Assembly: GCF_024385575.1 (NCBI RefSeq)
Contig: NZ_JANFMV010000001.1
Location: 3,253,681-3,317,680 of the forward strand
From: Rhizobium sp. NRK18
Lineage (GTDB): Bacteria > Pseudomonadota > Alphaproteobacteria > Rhizobiales > Rhizobiaceae
Direction of reading: 5' to 3'
DNA: 64,000 bases
Shown here: positions 56,502 through 64,000 of the stretch, one piece after another
How the letters are laid out: the number at the start of each line of letters is the position of its first letter
How positions within the stretch are numbered: position 1 is the first letter of the stretch
Made by a program: the position numbers and the translations under genes
Notes under the pieces: generated by a model
Databases searched by the model: none
The model's input: the letters and a program-made list of their open reading frames with translations, nothing else
Told to the model about the DNA's origin: nothing

Positions 56502-57737
56502 TCATCGCATTTCTTTGCGGGCGCTGTAGACGTTCCAGACGAGGATCGGCAGCACCAGCAGCATGATGACGATGGCGGCAGCGGAGCCCACGCCCCAGTC
56601 GCCGGCAACGAACAGCTTGGAATACATGTAATTGGCCAGAACCTGCGTCTGCCACTGGCCGTTTGTCATGGCAAAGACGATGTCGAAGATCTTCAGGACA
56701 ACCAGGGTGATGGTGGTCCAGACGACGACCACGGTTCCCATGATCTGCGGAACCTTGATCTTGAAGAAGATCTGGAACGGGTTGGCGCCATCGATGACGG
56801 CCGCCTCGATCGTTTCTTCCGGAATGCCGCGAATGGCAGCCGACAGGATGACCATGGCAAAGCCGGTCTGGATCCAGATCAGCACGACCATGAGGAAGAA
56901 GTTGTTCCAGAACAGGATCGTCAGCCAGTTCTGCGGCTCGCCATAGGGATATTCGACGAAGAACAATTCGATGATGGAGCGGAACGACAGGAAGATGAGC
57001 CATGCACCGATCAATGCGGCGATGGCGCGCAGGCCGATCATCCATGCCGGCGTATCGGGCTGATGCGGCCGGCGCGAGACGAGCGGCCAGATGAGGTTGA
57101 AGATGGCGTAAGCCACGAATGCCGAGAATGCGAGAAGCAGCAGCATCGGCACGATGCGCAGGACGATGACGGAGCCGATGCCGCCATCGAAGGACAGCCA
57201 CATGGCATTGAGAATGCCGATCTGGTCCTGTCCCGCGGGACGGGCGTCGTAGACGAGCTTGAAGATCACCGATGCGCCGACGAAGGAGATTGCCATCGGC
57301 ATGAAGATCAGCGACTTGGCGATGCTTCCCCAGCGGATGCGATCGGTCAACTGGGCGGCCAGGAGGCCGAAGGCGGTGGAGGCCGCCGGCACGATGACGA
57401 GCCAGAGCAGATTGTTGCTGACCGCCTCCCAGAACTTGGCCTCGGAGGCCATGCGGGTGTAATTGGCAAGGCCGATGAACGTGCCATCGCGGGTCGTCAG
57501 CGACAGCCAGATGGTGGCGACAACCGGATAGGCGAGATAGAGGCCGAGAGCGAAAATGGCAGGGAAGAGAAACAACCAGGGCCGGATCATGTTGGCGCGG
57601 TTGATGTTACGCCCGGCGTTCGAGCCTTTGGCTGGAAACAGAACCTTGTCGAGAAAGACATTCGACAAGTAGAAGTATCCAAGACATCCACCAACGCCGA
57701 TGACGATGGTGATCACAGCCTGAATTGCCGGATTCAT
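56502..57737 (-). CDS. aglF: Alpha-glucoside ABC transporter permease AglF
   Basis: 411 residues from ATG 57737, with GGGAGGA eight bases upstream; longer reading is antisense noise. It shows an N-terminal helix (AVITIVIGVGGCLGYFYLSN), and about seven more, with the EAA loop EAAVIDGANPFQIFFKIKVP near residue 330. The family is MalF/UgpA-like with an extra N-terminal segment. It pairs with AglG. A hairpin between aglE and aglF probably limits read-through so that more binding protein is made than permease. Confidence 0.92.
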   Translation of the reverse strand: MNPAIQAVITIVIGVGGCLGYFYLSNVFLDKVLFPAKGSNAGRNINRANMIRPWLFLFPAIFALGLYLAYPVVATIWLSLTTRDGTFIGLANYTRMASEAKFWEAVSNNLLWLVIVPAASTAFGLLAAQLTDRIRWGSIAKSLIFMPMAISFVGASVIFKLVYDARPAGQDQIGILNAMWLSFDGGIGSVIVLRIVPMLLLLAFSAFVAYAIFNLIWPLVSRRPHQPDTPAWMIGLRAIAALIGAWLIFLSFRSIIELFFVEYPYGEPQNWLTILFWNNFFLMVVLIWIQTGFAMVILSAAIRGIPEETIEAAVIDGANPFQIFFKIKVPQIMGTVVVVWTTITLVVLKIFDIVFAMTNGQWQTQVLANYMYSKLFVAGDWGVGSAAAIVIMLLVLPILVWNVYSARKEMR

Positions 57738-57794
57738 GGTGTCCTCCCAAGAGATACCAATATGGCATTGCTCACGACTTTTTTTGTTTTGTCC

Positions 57795-57821
57795 CCTGCC
57801 CGGCCAAAATTGCCGGGCAGG
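57795..57821 (-). terminator. Intercistronic hairpin between aglE and aglF
   Basis: CCTGCCCGGC / GCCGGGCAGG with loop CAAAATT, a perfect 10-bp stem in the 109-base gap. On the minus strand no U-run follows, so it looks like a stabiliser or partial terminator. Confidence 0.7.
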
Positions 57822-57846
57822 AGAAGTCTTTTCAAGTCGCGAGGAC

Positions 57847-59202
57847 TTACTTCTTGATGCCGTCCCAAGCCTTCTGGATGGTGTCGGCGACCTGCTCGGC
57901 AGACTTGCCGCCCACATAGTCGACCATGCCCGTCCAGAACGCGCCGGCGCCGATGGCACCCGGCATCATGTCGGAACCGTCGAAGCGGAAGGTGGTGGCG
58001 TTGAGCAGGATGTCGTTCATCTTGCGCACCGTCGGATCGGTGAAGACTTCGGGGTTGACGCCCTTGTAGGGGGTCAGGAAGCCCTTCTGAGCCATCCAGA
58101 TCTCGTGAGCGATCGGGGTTTCAAGGAACTTGATGAAGGCTTCCGCGGCCTTGCTGTCCTTGGTGATGGTGAAGGTGGTGCCTGCACCCAGGACCGGCTT
58201 GCCGAGATCCTTGTCGGCATAGGCCGGGAAGTAGAAGAAGTCCGCATCTTCACCGACAACCACGTCTTCCGGGAAGAATGACGGGATGAAGGAAGCCTGG
58301 CGGTGCATGTAGCACTGCGGCGGCGAGGTGAAGAGGCCCTTCGGGCTGTCACGGAAGTCGGTGGACGCCACTGCGCCCGCGCCGCCGGCGACAAACTTGT
58401 CGTTCTTGGCGAACCAGCCGAAGTCATTGATCGCGTTGATGACGATCGGATCGTTGAACTTCATCTCGTTGGAAACCCACTTGTCGTAGTTTTCCGGTGT
58501 CGTGGTGCGCAGCATCAGGTCTTCGACCCAGTCGGTGGCCGGCCAGCCGGTGGCAGCACCCGAACCCAGACCGATGCACCAGGGCGTACCGCCGTCGGCG
58601 ACGATCTTCTCGGTCAGCGCCTTCAGCTCTTCCATCGTCTGCGGCACTTCATAGCCGGCATCCTGGAAGTTCTCGGGCGAATACCAGACCAGCGACTTCA
58701 CGTCGGCCTTGAAGGGGAAGCCGTAAAAGGCCTTTTCGCCATCCTTGCCTGCATAGGTGCCGAGGTCGGCCCAGGACTGACCGGCAGCGTAGTTCTGAAC
58801 CAGCCAATCGGACGTTTCCTTGCCGAGCGGCGTCAGGAAGCCGCGCTTGGCCATGTCCGAGGCAAGGCCCGGCTGCGGAAAGACGGAAATGTTGGGGGCG
58901 GACCCGGCTTCGAGGTCGACGACGACCTGCTGCTCGAAGGAGTCGGAACCTGTATAGCGGACGTCAGCACCTGTCGCTTCGGAGAAATAGGCCAGAACGC
59001 TCTCGAATAGCGCCTGGTCGGGGCCGAGCCACGGGCCGAAGATGGTGAGCTGCTCACCCTTCAGATCGGTCTTCTTCAGCTCTTCATAGCTGTCCCAATG
59101 GAACTTGCTATCTTCGCCCGGCTTGAACTTCAGGTCGGCGGCACCGGCCACACCCGCAGTCAGCGCCACAGCGGCAACAGTCATCAGCAACGAATATTTC
59201 AT
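57847..59202 (-). CDS. aglE: Alpha-glucoside-binding periplasmic protein
   Basis: 451 residues from ATG 59202; GGGAGG sits 10 bases before it. A signal peptide covers residues 1-21 (TAGVAGAADL cleavage). The mature protein is a family 1 solute-binding protein: LTIFGPWLGPDQALFESVLA, then GSAPNISVFPQPGLASDMAK and FPFKADVKSLVWYSPENF, and C-terminal GAFWTGMVDYVGGKSAEQV. It binds sucrose, maltose, trehalose or related alpha-glucosides for AglFGK. It is the first gene of the operon and is divergent from aglR, with an AglR-type operator between them. Confidence 0.93.
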   Translation of the reverse strand: MKYSLLMTVAAVALTAGVAGAADLKFKPGEDSKFHWDSYEELKKTDLKGEQLTIFGPWLGPDQALFESVLAYFSEATGADVRYTGSDSFEQQVVVDLEAGSAPNISVFPQPGLASDMAKRGFLTPLGKETSDWLVQNYAAGQSWADLGTYAGKDGEKAFYGFPFKADVKSLVWYSPENFQDAGYEVPQTMEELKALTEKIVADGGTPWCIGLGSGAATGWPATDWVEDLMLRTTTPENYDKWVSNEMKFNDPIVINAINDFGWFAKNDKFVAGGAGAVASTDFRDSPKGLFTSPPQCYMHRQASFIPSFFPEDVVVGEDADFFYFPAYADKDLGKPVLGAGTTFTITKDSKAAEAFIKFLETPIAHEIWMAQKGFLTPYKGVNPEVFTDPTVRKMNDILLNATTFRFDGSDMMPGAIGAGAFWTGMVDYVGGKSAEQVADTIQKAWDGIKK

Positions 59203-59267
59203 GATTTCAAAGCCTCCCGTGCTTTCTGGCATTTTTGCCAGCTCCAAATTGAAAACGCCCCAATAGT

Positions 59268-59279
59268 CAAAGCGCTTTG
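59268..59279. promoter_or_regulatory. LacI-type operator O1 in the aglE promoter region
   Basis: CAAAGCGCTTTG, a perfect 12-base palindrome of the form bound by LacI/PurR-family proteins, 65 bases upstream of aglE. Confidence 0.7.
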
Positions 59280-59432
59280 GATTACATTTGAATCCACGTC
59301 TGCCGCCAAACTGTCAAGCTTTTTTAGGTTCTTTGCAAGTTTGGAGCAAGAATTTCGCGCTGCAGCAAGTTTTTTGCAATGCAGCATTGGAAATTTCAGT
59401 TGAGATATGCCACGGGCTTGCTACGCTTTCCC

Positions 59433-59442
59433 AAAGCGCTTT
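59433..59442. promoter_or_regulatory. LacI-type operator O2 near the aglR start
   Basis: AAAGCGCTTT, identical core to the operator at 59268, in CCAAAGCGCTTTTAG, 54 bases upstream of aglR. Its centre is 164 bases from the first, so one tetramer or two dimers could bridge them. Confidence 0.65.
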
Positions 59443-59496
59443 TAGCGGTTTTCCGCGTGGGAAACGGGCTTTAAAGACGCCGGGAGGAACACAAAT

Positions 59497-60522
59497 TTGA
59501 ACCTGAAGCAGCTGTCCGAGCTTCTCGGACTGTCGCAAACCACCGTCAGCAGGGCTCTCAACGGCTATCCCGAAGTGAGCGAGGCGACGCGCGAGCGCAT
59601 CATGAAGGTGGCCAAGCAGACCGGCTACCGCCCGAACCGGACGGCTCAGCGTCTGGCGACCGGCAAGGCCGGCTCGATCGGCCTGGTGATGCCGGTGGCA
59701 CCCGGCCATTATTCGGACGTGCATTTCGGCGAGTTCCTCAACGGCCTGTCCGAGGTGGCCGTCAAACACGATTTCCATTTCATCATCACCCCCGCACATC
59801 CGGACGAAGAAGCGGCAGCACTCAGGGCGCTGGCAACGAGCGGCAACGTGGATGCGGTGTTCCTCGCCTACATGCGCGAGCACGACAGGCGGCTGGCGCT
59901 GGTGCGCACGTTGAACATTCCCTACCTGGTTCACGGCCGCTCGTTCGGCGACCCGGAGGACTATCCCTTCCTTGATGTCGACAACGAGGCCGCCTTCTTC
60001 GACGCGGCGAAGCTGCTGCTGCAGCTTGGTCACCGGCGCTTCGCCCTATTGAACGGCAACAGCTATCACGATTTCGCCATCCGCCGCTGTCTCGGGATGC
60101 AGCGCGCGCTGGCGGAGCGGGGGCTGGTACTGGAAGAGCGTTTCACCCAGTACTCCAACATGACCGACGAGGCCGGACTGAAGGGAATGAACGCGTTTCT
60201 CGCCGTGCCCGCCTCGGAGCGGCCGACGGCCGTTCTGTGTGCCAGTACCGTGCTGGCGCTGGGCGCCGTCCGCGCCATCGGGGAAGCCGGACTTACCCTC
60301 GGTCAAGACATCTCGCTCATTGCCCATGACGACGAACTGCCGATGCTGAAGCCGGAGAATTTCCGTGTGCCGCTGACGACGACGCGCTCATCGCTGCGCG
60401 CTGCGGGATCGCGGATTGCGGAGCGGCTCATCGGCCGGATCGCCGGCGACATGTCGGCCCCCGACCACGAACTCTGGAAGGCCGAGCTGATCGTCAGGGC
60501 TTCGACAGGCCCGGCGCCCTAA
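59497..60522 (+). CDS. aglR: LacI-family repressor of the agl operon
   Basis: 341 residues from TTG 59497, preceded by GGGAGGA. The HTH (LKQLSELLGLSQTTVSRALN, GYPEVSEATRERIMKVAKQT) has the Ser-Gln-Thr-Thr-Val-Ser-Arg recognition helix for a GCGC-centred operator, which fits the AAAGCGCTTT palindromes next to it. The sugar-binding core starts at about residue 60 (GSIGLVMPVAPGHYSDVHFG) and ends with TTTRSSLRAAGSRIAERLIG. It is divergent from aglEFGAK and probably represses it in the absence of alpha-glucoside. The 3' end meets a flagellar-locus gene, 7 bases away. Confidence 0.92.
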   Translation: MNLKQLSELLGLSQTTVSRALNGYPEVSEATRERIMKVAKQTGYRPNRTAQRLATGKAGSIGLVMPVAPGHYSDVHFGEFLNGLSEVAVKHDFHFIITPAHPDEEAAALRALATSGNVDAVFLAYMREHDRRLALVRTLNIPYLVHGRSFGDPEDYPFLDVDNEAAFFDAAKLLLQLGHRRFALLNGNSYHDFAIRRCLGMQRALAERGLVLEERFTQYSNMTDEAGLKGMNAFLAVPASERPTAVLCASTVLALGAVRAIGEAGLTLGQDISLIAHDDELPMLKPENFRVPLTTTRSSLRAAGSRIAERLIGRIAGDMSAPDHELWKAELIVRASTGPAP

Positions 60523-60529
60523 GCGGAGC

Positions 60530-61075
60530 CTAGTGGCCTTCCTTCTGAACGCTCTTGGCATAGGGTGACGGCTCGTCGATGATCTTCGTCACCGTCCGCT
60601 TGTCCTGGCCGTTGCCCTCGTTCTTCTTCTTCACGTCGTCCTTGGAGAGATAGTCGAGCTGCTCCACCAGGATTTCGCTGATGAAATCGCCGCCGAGCTG
60701 CTTGTTCAGGTCGGTCTTCAGACGCTCGCGAAAACCGGCGACGTCGAATTCGTTGATCTTGCCGACATCGATCATCTTGTCGCCGACCAGAACGGTGAAC
60801 AGTTCATCGGTCATGAGCTGCGTCATCGGAAGATGCAGGCCCTCGATCTTCTGCTTGTCCATCATGAAGGAAATGCGGCCGAGGAAATATCCCGTCACCT
60901 TGCCGTCCTCGATGATCGGGATGGTCAGGGACTCGCCGCTGACGAGTTCGAGATTGGCGATGCGCGGCTCCTCTTCGGCCGGCGCAGGCGGCGCCGTTGC
61001 CAGCTTGATCGCGAAGAAAACCGCGACAAGCGTGCAGGCACAGGCCCAGAGACCGGCGAAGATCAGCTTACCCAT
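60530..61075 (-). CDS. Membrane-anchored protein of the flagellar locus, unknown function
   Basis: 181 residues. One N-terminal membrane anchor (IFAGLWACACTLVAVFFAIK) is followed by a periplasmic domain with GESLTIPIIEDGKVTGYFLG and MTQLMTDELFTVLVGDKMID, and an acidic-basic C-terminal tail. Layout and size recall FliL-like proteins, although I do not see a clear FliL motif. It is the last gene of the flagellar operon visible here; its start overlaps the previous stop (ATGA-type). A flagellar link rests on its position next to flhA and fliR only. Confidence 0.65.
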   Translation of the reverse strand: MGKLIFAGLWACACTLVAVFFAIKLATAPPAPAEEEPRIANLELVSGESLTIPIIEDGKVTGYFLGRISFMMDKQKIEGLHLPMTQLMTDELFTVLVGDKMIDVGKINEFDVAGFRERLKTDLNKQLGGDFISEILVEQLDYLSKDDVKKKNEGNGQDKRTVTKIIDEPSPYAKSVQKEGH

Positions 61076-61440
61076 CAGAAGTCACAATATCCGAATTGCT
61101 GCTGCGAGTAGGTACCGTCGGCTTCTTCTTCCTGGACGGCGGTCTTGATGAGATCGGCCACCGAGCGGACGGCCTCCATGTGGGCGTGGACGCGGCGCGC
61201 ATTCAGCGCAAGCTTGGTCTTCAGCCGGTTGAGGTCTTCCGCAAAAAGCCCCGACTGGCTCTTCATCCGGGTGTCGCGCACCAGGATCGCCAGTTCGTAG
61301 AGGCAGCGGCTCTTGTGGTCGTTCGACACCTTCACGTCGAACTGAGGGTCACGGCCGATACGCTGGTTCTCGCCGTCGATGATGAGTTCGAGGCGATTGA
61401 GCGTGCTCTTGATCTTGTATTCGTTGGAAATGACTTCCAT
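61075..61440 (-). CDS. FlgN-like flagellar protein
   Basis: 121 residues, nearly all helix: NEYKIKSTLNRLELIIDGEN, CLYELAILVRDTRMKSQSGL, ARRVHAHMEAVRSVADLIKT. Size, helicity and position fit the FlgN export-chaperone type for hook-filament proteins. I cannot see diagnostic residues, so the name is tentative. Its stop is coupled to the next gene's start by a 1-base overlap and it follows the rod-binding gene by 10 bases. Confidence 0.55.
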   Translation of the reverse strand: MEVISNEYKIKSTLNRLELIIDGENQRIGRDPQFDVKVSNDHKSRCLYELAILVRDTRMKSQSGLFAEDLNRLKTKLALNARRVHAHMEAVRSVADLIKTAVQEEEADGTYSQQQFGYCDF

Positions 61441-61450
61441 GACCTACCGT

Positions 61451-61909
61451 TCATTCACTGGTGTTGTTCTGGGCCTTGGCCCGATCCTTGGCGTAAAGTT
61501 CCTCGGCAATGCCGATGCCGCCGCGCTTGGAGAGGACGTTGGCAAACTGTTCGGCCATCATGCTCTTCCAGATCTCGCCGGCATTGCCGCTGCCGTAGAC
61601 CTGCTCGCTCTCCTTGGGCAGCATGTACTGAACGAACTGCTGCAGGACCATCGCTTCGAACTTGCGATAGGTCTCCGGCACCTTGCCGAGCTTGGTGTTC
61701 TGAGCGGTGTGATCGAGGCCGGCTTCCGTTTCCAGCTGGCGCATCTCATCGAGCGAGGCGTCGAAGGTCTGGCCCTGGACACGCGCGGACGCGGACGAGC
61801 GCTGCAATTGCATGCGCGCAATATCGTCCTGCACCTTCATGACGGCAGGCTCGACAGCGCGCAGCGCATCCAGCGTCATGTCGGTCGAATATCCGTCTGC
61901 CAACTGCAA
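61451..61909 (-). CDS. FlgJ-like rod-binding protein
   Basis: 152 residues. The C-terminal half shows FEAMVLQQFVQYMLPKESEQ, then GEIWKSMMAEQFANVLSKRG and IGIAEELYAKD, which is the FlgJ N-terminal rod-binding domain (FExxxLxxMLKxMR...Y...LDxQLAxxLxxxGGIGLA). The muramidase domain found in enteric FlgJ is absent, as in alphaproteobacteria. It would scaffold flagellar rod assembly in the periplasm. It is between FlgN-like and FliJ-like genes. Confidence 0.75.
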   Translation of the reverse strand: MQLADGYSTDMTLDALRAVEPAVMKVQDDIARMQLQRSSASARVQGQTFDASLDEMRQLETEAGLDHTAQNTKLGKVPETYRKFEAMVLQQFVQYMLPKESEQVYGSGNAGEIWKSMMAEQFANVLSKRGGIGIAEELYAKDRAKAQNNTSE

Positions 61910-61947
61910 CTCCCGTGCGATTCGGCCATGCGTGGCCAGCGGGAGGA

Positions 61948-62370
61948 TTATGGTTTTTGAAACTTGCTGGAGGCTGGTGATGCGGCGGAGGCGATCGCCT
62001 GGTCAATCAGATCATAGATGGCGTTGTCATCCGCCTCTCGCGCTTCGTCCGTCCGGGCCTCGCGCATCCGGTCCTCCAGGCGGTCGGCCTTGGCGCGTTC
62101 GCGCATCACGCGGCTCTCCTGCACCTTTTGCGTTGCCGAGAGTTGCTGCTCCTGGGTCATCAGCCGCGAGAAGCGTTCCGAGTAGTTGCGCGACATGTGC
62201 CGATGGATCGGATCGACCGAACCGATAGCCGTCATGATGACGTCCATGGATTCGCCAAGCTCCCTGCGGGTGCGGGCCGTCTTGGCGAGATCGTTCTCCG
62301 CCATGCGCTCGAGATGGCGCTGGACCGCGACGAGTCGCTGCAGTTTCTCCGACTTGTTCTTCGGTGCCAT
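61948..62370 (-). CDS. Coiled-coil flagellar-cluster protein, possibly FliJ-like
   Basis: 140 residues, strongly charged and helical throughout: KLQRLVAVQRHLERMAENDL, SRLMTQEQQLSATQKVQESR and EDRMREARTDEAREADDNAI. This kind of continuous coiled coil and the position between fliR and a rod-binding gene recall FliJ, which stimulates the export ATPase, but no specific motif supports that name. It starts 13 bases after the fliR stop, so it is in the same transcript. Confidence 0.6.
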   Translation of the reverse strand: MAPKNKSEKLQRLVAVQRHLERMAENDLAKTARTRRELGESMDVIMTAIGSVDPIHRHMSRNYSERFSRLMTQEQQLSATQKVQESRVMRERAKADRLEDRMREARTDEAREADDNAIYDLIDQAIASAASPASSKFQKP

Positions 62371-62382
62371 ACCCCCCTCCCC

Positions 62383-63144
62383 TCAGTGCCCGAGAAAGAC
62401 GGACGGGAAAGCGTCCGCGAACTGGCGCAGCAGCGCGGCGATGCAGAGGTAGAGCAGGAAGAGGCCGCCCATCAGGTGATAGGGCATGGAAATGAAGAAG
62501 ATCGGCACCTGCTGGGCGAGCTTGTTGATCATGCCGATCGAGACGTTGAACATCAGCCCGTAGAGCAGGAAGGGGCTGGCGAGCCGCAACATGATGTGGA
62601 ACGTCATGTCGATCGTGTCGGTGAGCGTGATCAGCATTCGCTGCGTCTCGTCGCGCCCGAAGACGCCGACGGGCATCACCTTGTAGGAGTCGATCAGCGC
62701 ACGGAAGACGATCTCGTGGAAATTCAGGGCGAACAGCATCATCAGCCCGGCAAAGACCAGCATGCTGGTCATCGGGTTTTCGGGATTGCCTTCAACGATG
62801 TCGGGAGCCGACGGCGGGGCGTTGAAACCCATGAACATCGCCATGATGGAGCCAGCAAACTGCAGGCCGCTGGCAAAGAAGCGGGCAATCAGTCCGTAGG
62901 TCGTGCCGATCAGCGTTTCGGAAAAGATGATGCCGATATAGGTGGGGGTGGCAACCGACACCCGGGGATAGACCACATCCCAGATCAGCGGCAGCAGCGC
63001 CAGCGACACGGCAAGCGCCACGAACAGCCGGATGGTCGCCGGCAGGCGGATCGAGGAAAATCCCGGCAGGGCCATCATGCAGCCGCCGATTCGGCAGAAC
63101 ACCAGAAACAGCGCCAGCACAGTGCCCTGCGGATCAGGTATCAT
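62383..63144 (-). CDS. fliR: Flagellar export membrane protein FliR
   Basis: 253 residues with about six membrane helices: [20 protein letters not shown], the [20 protein letters not shown] segment, then [20 protein letters not shown], typical for FliR, and [20 protein letters not shown]. FliR is part of the FliPQR export gate of the flagellar type III apparatus. Its ATG overlaps the flhA stop by four bases (ATGA), so translation is coupled. The N-terminal [16 protein letters not shown] is normal. Confidence 0.9.
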   Translation of the reverse strand: MIPDPQGTVLALFLVFCRIGGCMMALPGFSSIRLPATIRLFVALAVSLALLPLIWDVVYPRVSVATPTYIGIIFSETLIGTTYGLIARFFASGLQFAGSIMAMFMGFNAPPSAPDIVEGNPENPMTSMLVFAGLMMLFALNFHEIVFRALIDSYKVMPVGVFGRDETQRMLITLTDTIDMTFHIMLRLASPFLLYGLMFNVSIGMINKLAQQVPIFFISMPYHLMGGLFLLYLCIAALLRQFADAFPSVFLGH

Positions 63145-64000
63145 GAAATGGAGCCCAGGATCTTGATTTCTATGCCTTTCGCCAGTTCGACGTGAGACAG
63201 GACCGGCAACGTCGCGAACAGGCGCTCGATGATCATGCGCACATAGGAGCGCGTTTCCGGCGACGTGACAAGCACGAAGGGCAGCCCGCGGTCCATGAAT
63301 TCACGGATAACCTTGGTCGCCTGCTCGCTGAACTCCTCGAGACTGCGCGGATCGATGTCGAATTCGATGACCTCGCCCTTGGCATCGCGCTTCAAGGCCT
63401 GATGGAAGACGAGATCCCATTTCGGACCGAGGCGCAGCACCCGCAGGACGCCGTTGTCGGCCAGGTCGCCGCAAAGCTGCTGGGCCATGCGAATGCGGAC
63501 GTGTTCGACGATCTGTTCGGTCTTGCGCACATGCGGCGCGAGTTCGGCCACGGCTTCGAGAATCAGATGCAGATTGCGGATCGAGACACGCTCCGCCAGC
63601 AGCAGCTTCAACACCGCCTGCAGGCCGGAATAGGACATGTGCGACGTGCAGATCTCGTCGGCGAGCTTCTTGTATTCCGGGTCGAGGCGCTCGATCAGAA
63701 CCTTGACGTCCTTGTAGGAGAGAAGCTGCGGCAGGTTGTTGCGGATCACCTCGCTCAGATGGGTCAGCACGACGGAGACGTTGTCGATCGGGTGGAAGCC
63801 TTCGCGCTTCAAGTCTTCCGTAAACGTCTCGAGTATGGAAACGGCGGGCATGCCGAAGGCCGGCTCGCGGATCTCGTCGCCCGGGACCGACGGCTTACGG
63901 CCGGCGCCGGTGACGACCATGACTTCGCCGACGCGCAGCTGATTGGACGCGATCGTCGTGCCGTGGATACGGATCTGATAGGTCTTTTCCTGGATCGCGA
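63141..64000 (-). CDS. flhA: Flagellar export protein FlhA, C-terminal part
   Basis: The last 285 or so residues are in the window; the N-terminal membrane part and the start lie beyond 64000. The frame is continuous to the edge ([20 protein letters not shown]). The FlhA cytoplasmic domain is clear: [20 protein letters not shown], then [20 protein letters not shown] and [20 protein letters not shown] at the end. It is a core of the export gate and docks chaperone-substrate complexes. It is coupled to fliR by a 4-base overlap. Confidence 0.93.
   Translation of the reverse strand, partial: AIQEKTYQIRIHGTTIASNQLRVGEVMVVTGAGRKPSVPGDEIREPAFGMPAVSILETFTEDLKREGFHPIDNVSVVLTHLSEVIRNNLPQLLSYKDVKVLIERLDPEYKKLADEICTSHMSYSGLQAVLKLLLAERVSIRNLHLILEAVAELAPHVRKTEQIVEHVRIRMAQQLCGDLADNGVLRVLRLGPKWDLVFHQALKRDAKGEVIEFDIDPRSLEEFSEQATKVIREFMDRGLPFVLVTSPETRSYVRMIIERLFATLPVLSHVELAKGIEIKILGSIS

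Overview
The window reads as a chromosomal segment of a Rhizobiaceae alphaproteobacterium (Ensifer/Sinorhizobium, Shinella or Rhizobium relatives). The evidence is a near-textbook RirA iron regulator, a CbrA-type cell-cycle kinase, the aglR-aglEFGAK alpha-glucoside locus, potFGHI next to an aceA/ScfR pair, the zwf-pgl-edd Entner-Doudoroff operon, a rhizobial flagellar export cluster, and a tRNA-His with A73 and no G-1. From memory, much of the gene order follows the Sinorhizobium meliloti chromosome; this was not checked against a database.

Region 1 (1-8100) is an accessory island. It holds the end of a winged-helix-like protein, an M15-like protein, a PD-(D/E)XK nuclease, a DUF3883 nuclease-like protein, two divergent HTH paralogues separated by an AT-rich region full of dyads, a small unknown protein and a 604-aa tyrosine recombinase. 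A fragment of a second integrase marks the right edge. Both integrase starts are preceded by 9-bp direct repeats with a 13-bp period.

Region 2 (8100-16600) is a metabolic patch: an alditol-oxidase-like flavoprotein, a deletion scar joining remnants of a ROK gene and a GH42 beta-galactosidase, ureidoglycine aminohydrolase, glycerate 2-kinase, a FhuF-like ferric reductase and a first PuuA/PuuB polyamine pair. Region 3 (16600-32400) carries iron control (rirA/fbpA with Irr- and RirA-like boxes, and fbpB 10 kb away), a secreted PAP2 phosphatase, mmsA with its LysR neighbour, MgtC-like protein, tRNA-His, phasin, cbrA and acetoacetyl-CoA synthetase. Region 4 (32400-45700) carries potFGHI, scfR/aceA, small unknown proteins, a BaiN-like flavoprotein and a second PuuA/PuuB pair.

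Region 5 (45700-64000) carries zwf-pgl-edd, a DUF2778 protein, an APH-fold kinase, the agl operon with its LacI regulator and two matching operators, and the start of a flagellar cluster ending in partial flhA at the window edge.

The genes fit a soil or plant-associated heterotroph: alpha-glucosides enter through Agl and feed Entner-Doudoroff; polyamines enter through Pot and are degraded by the Puu-like pairs; acetate and ketone bodies enter through AcsA2 and AceA; purine nitrogen is used through AllE and glycerate kinase. No CRISPR array, complete insertion sequence or rRNA was seen. The least ordinary parts are the left island, its integrase repeats and its divergent HTH pair.
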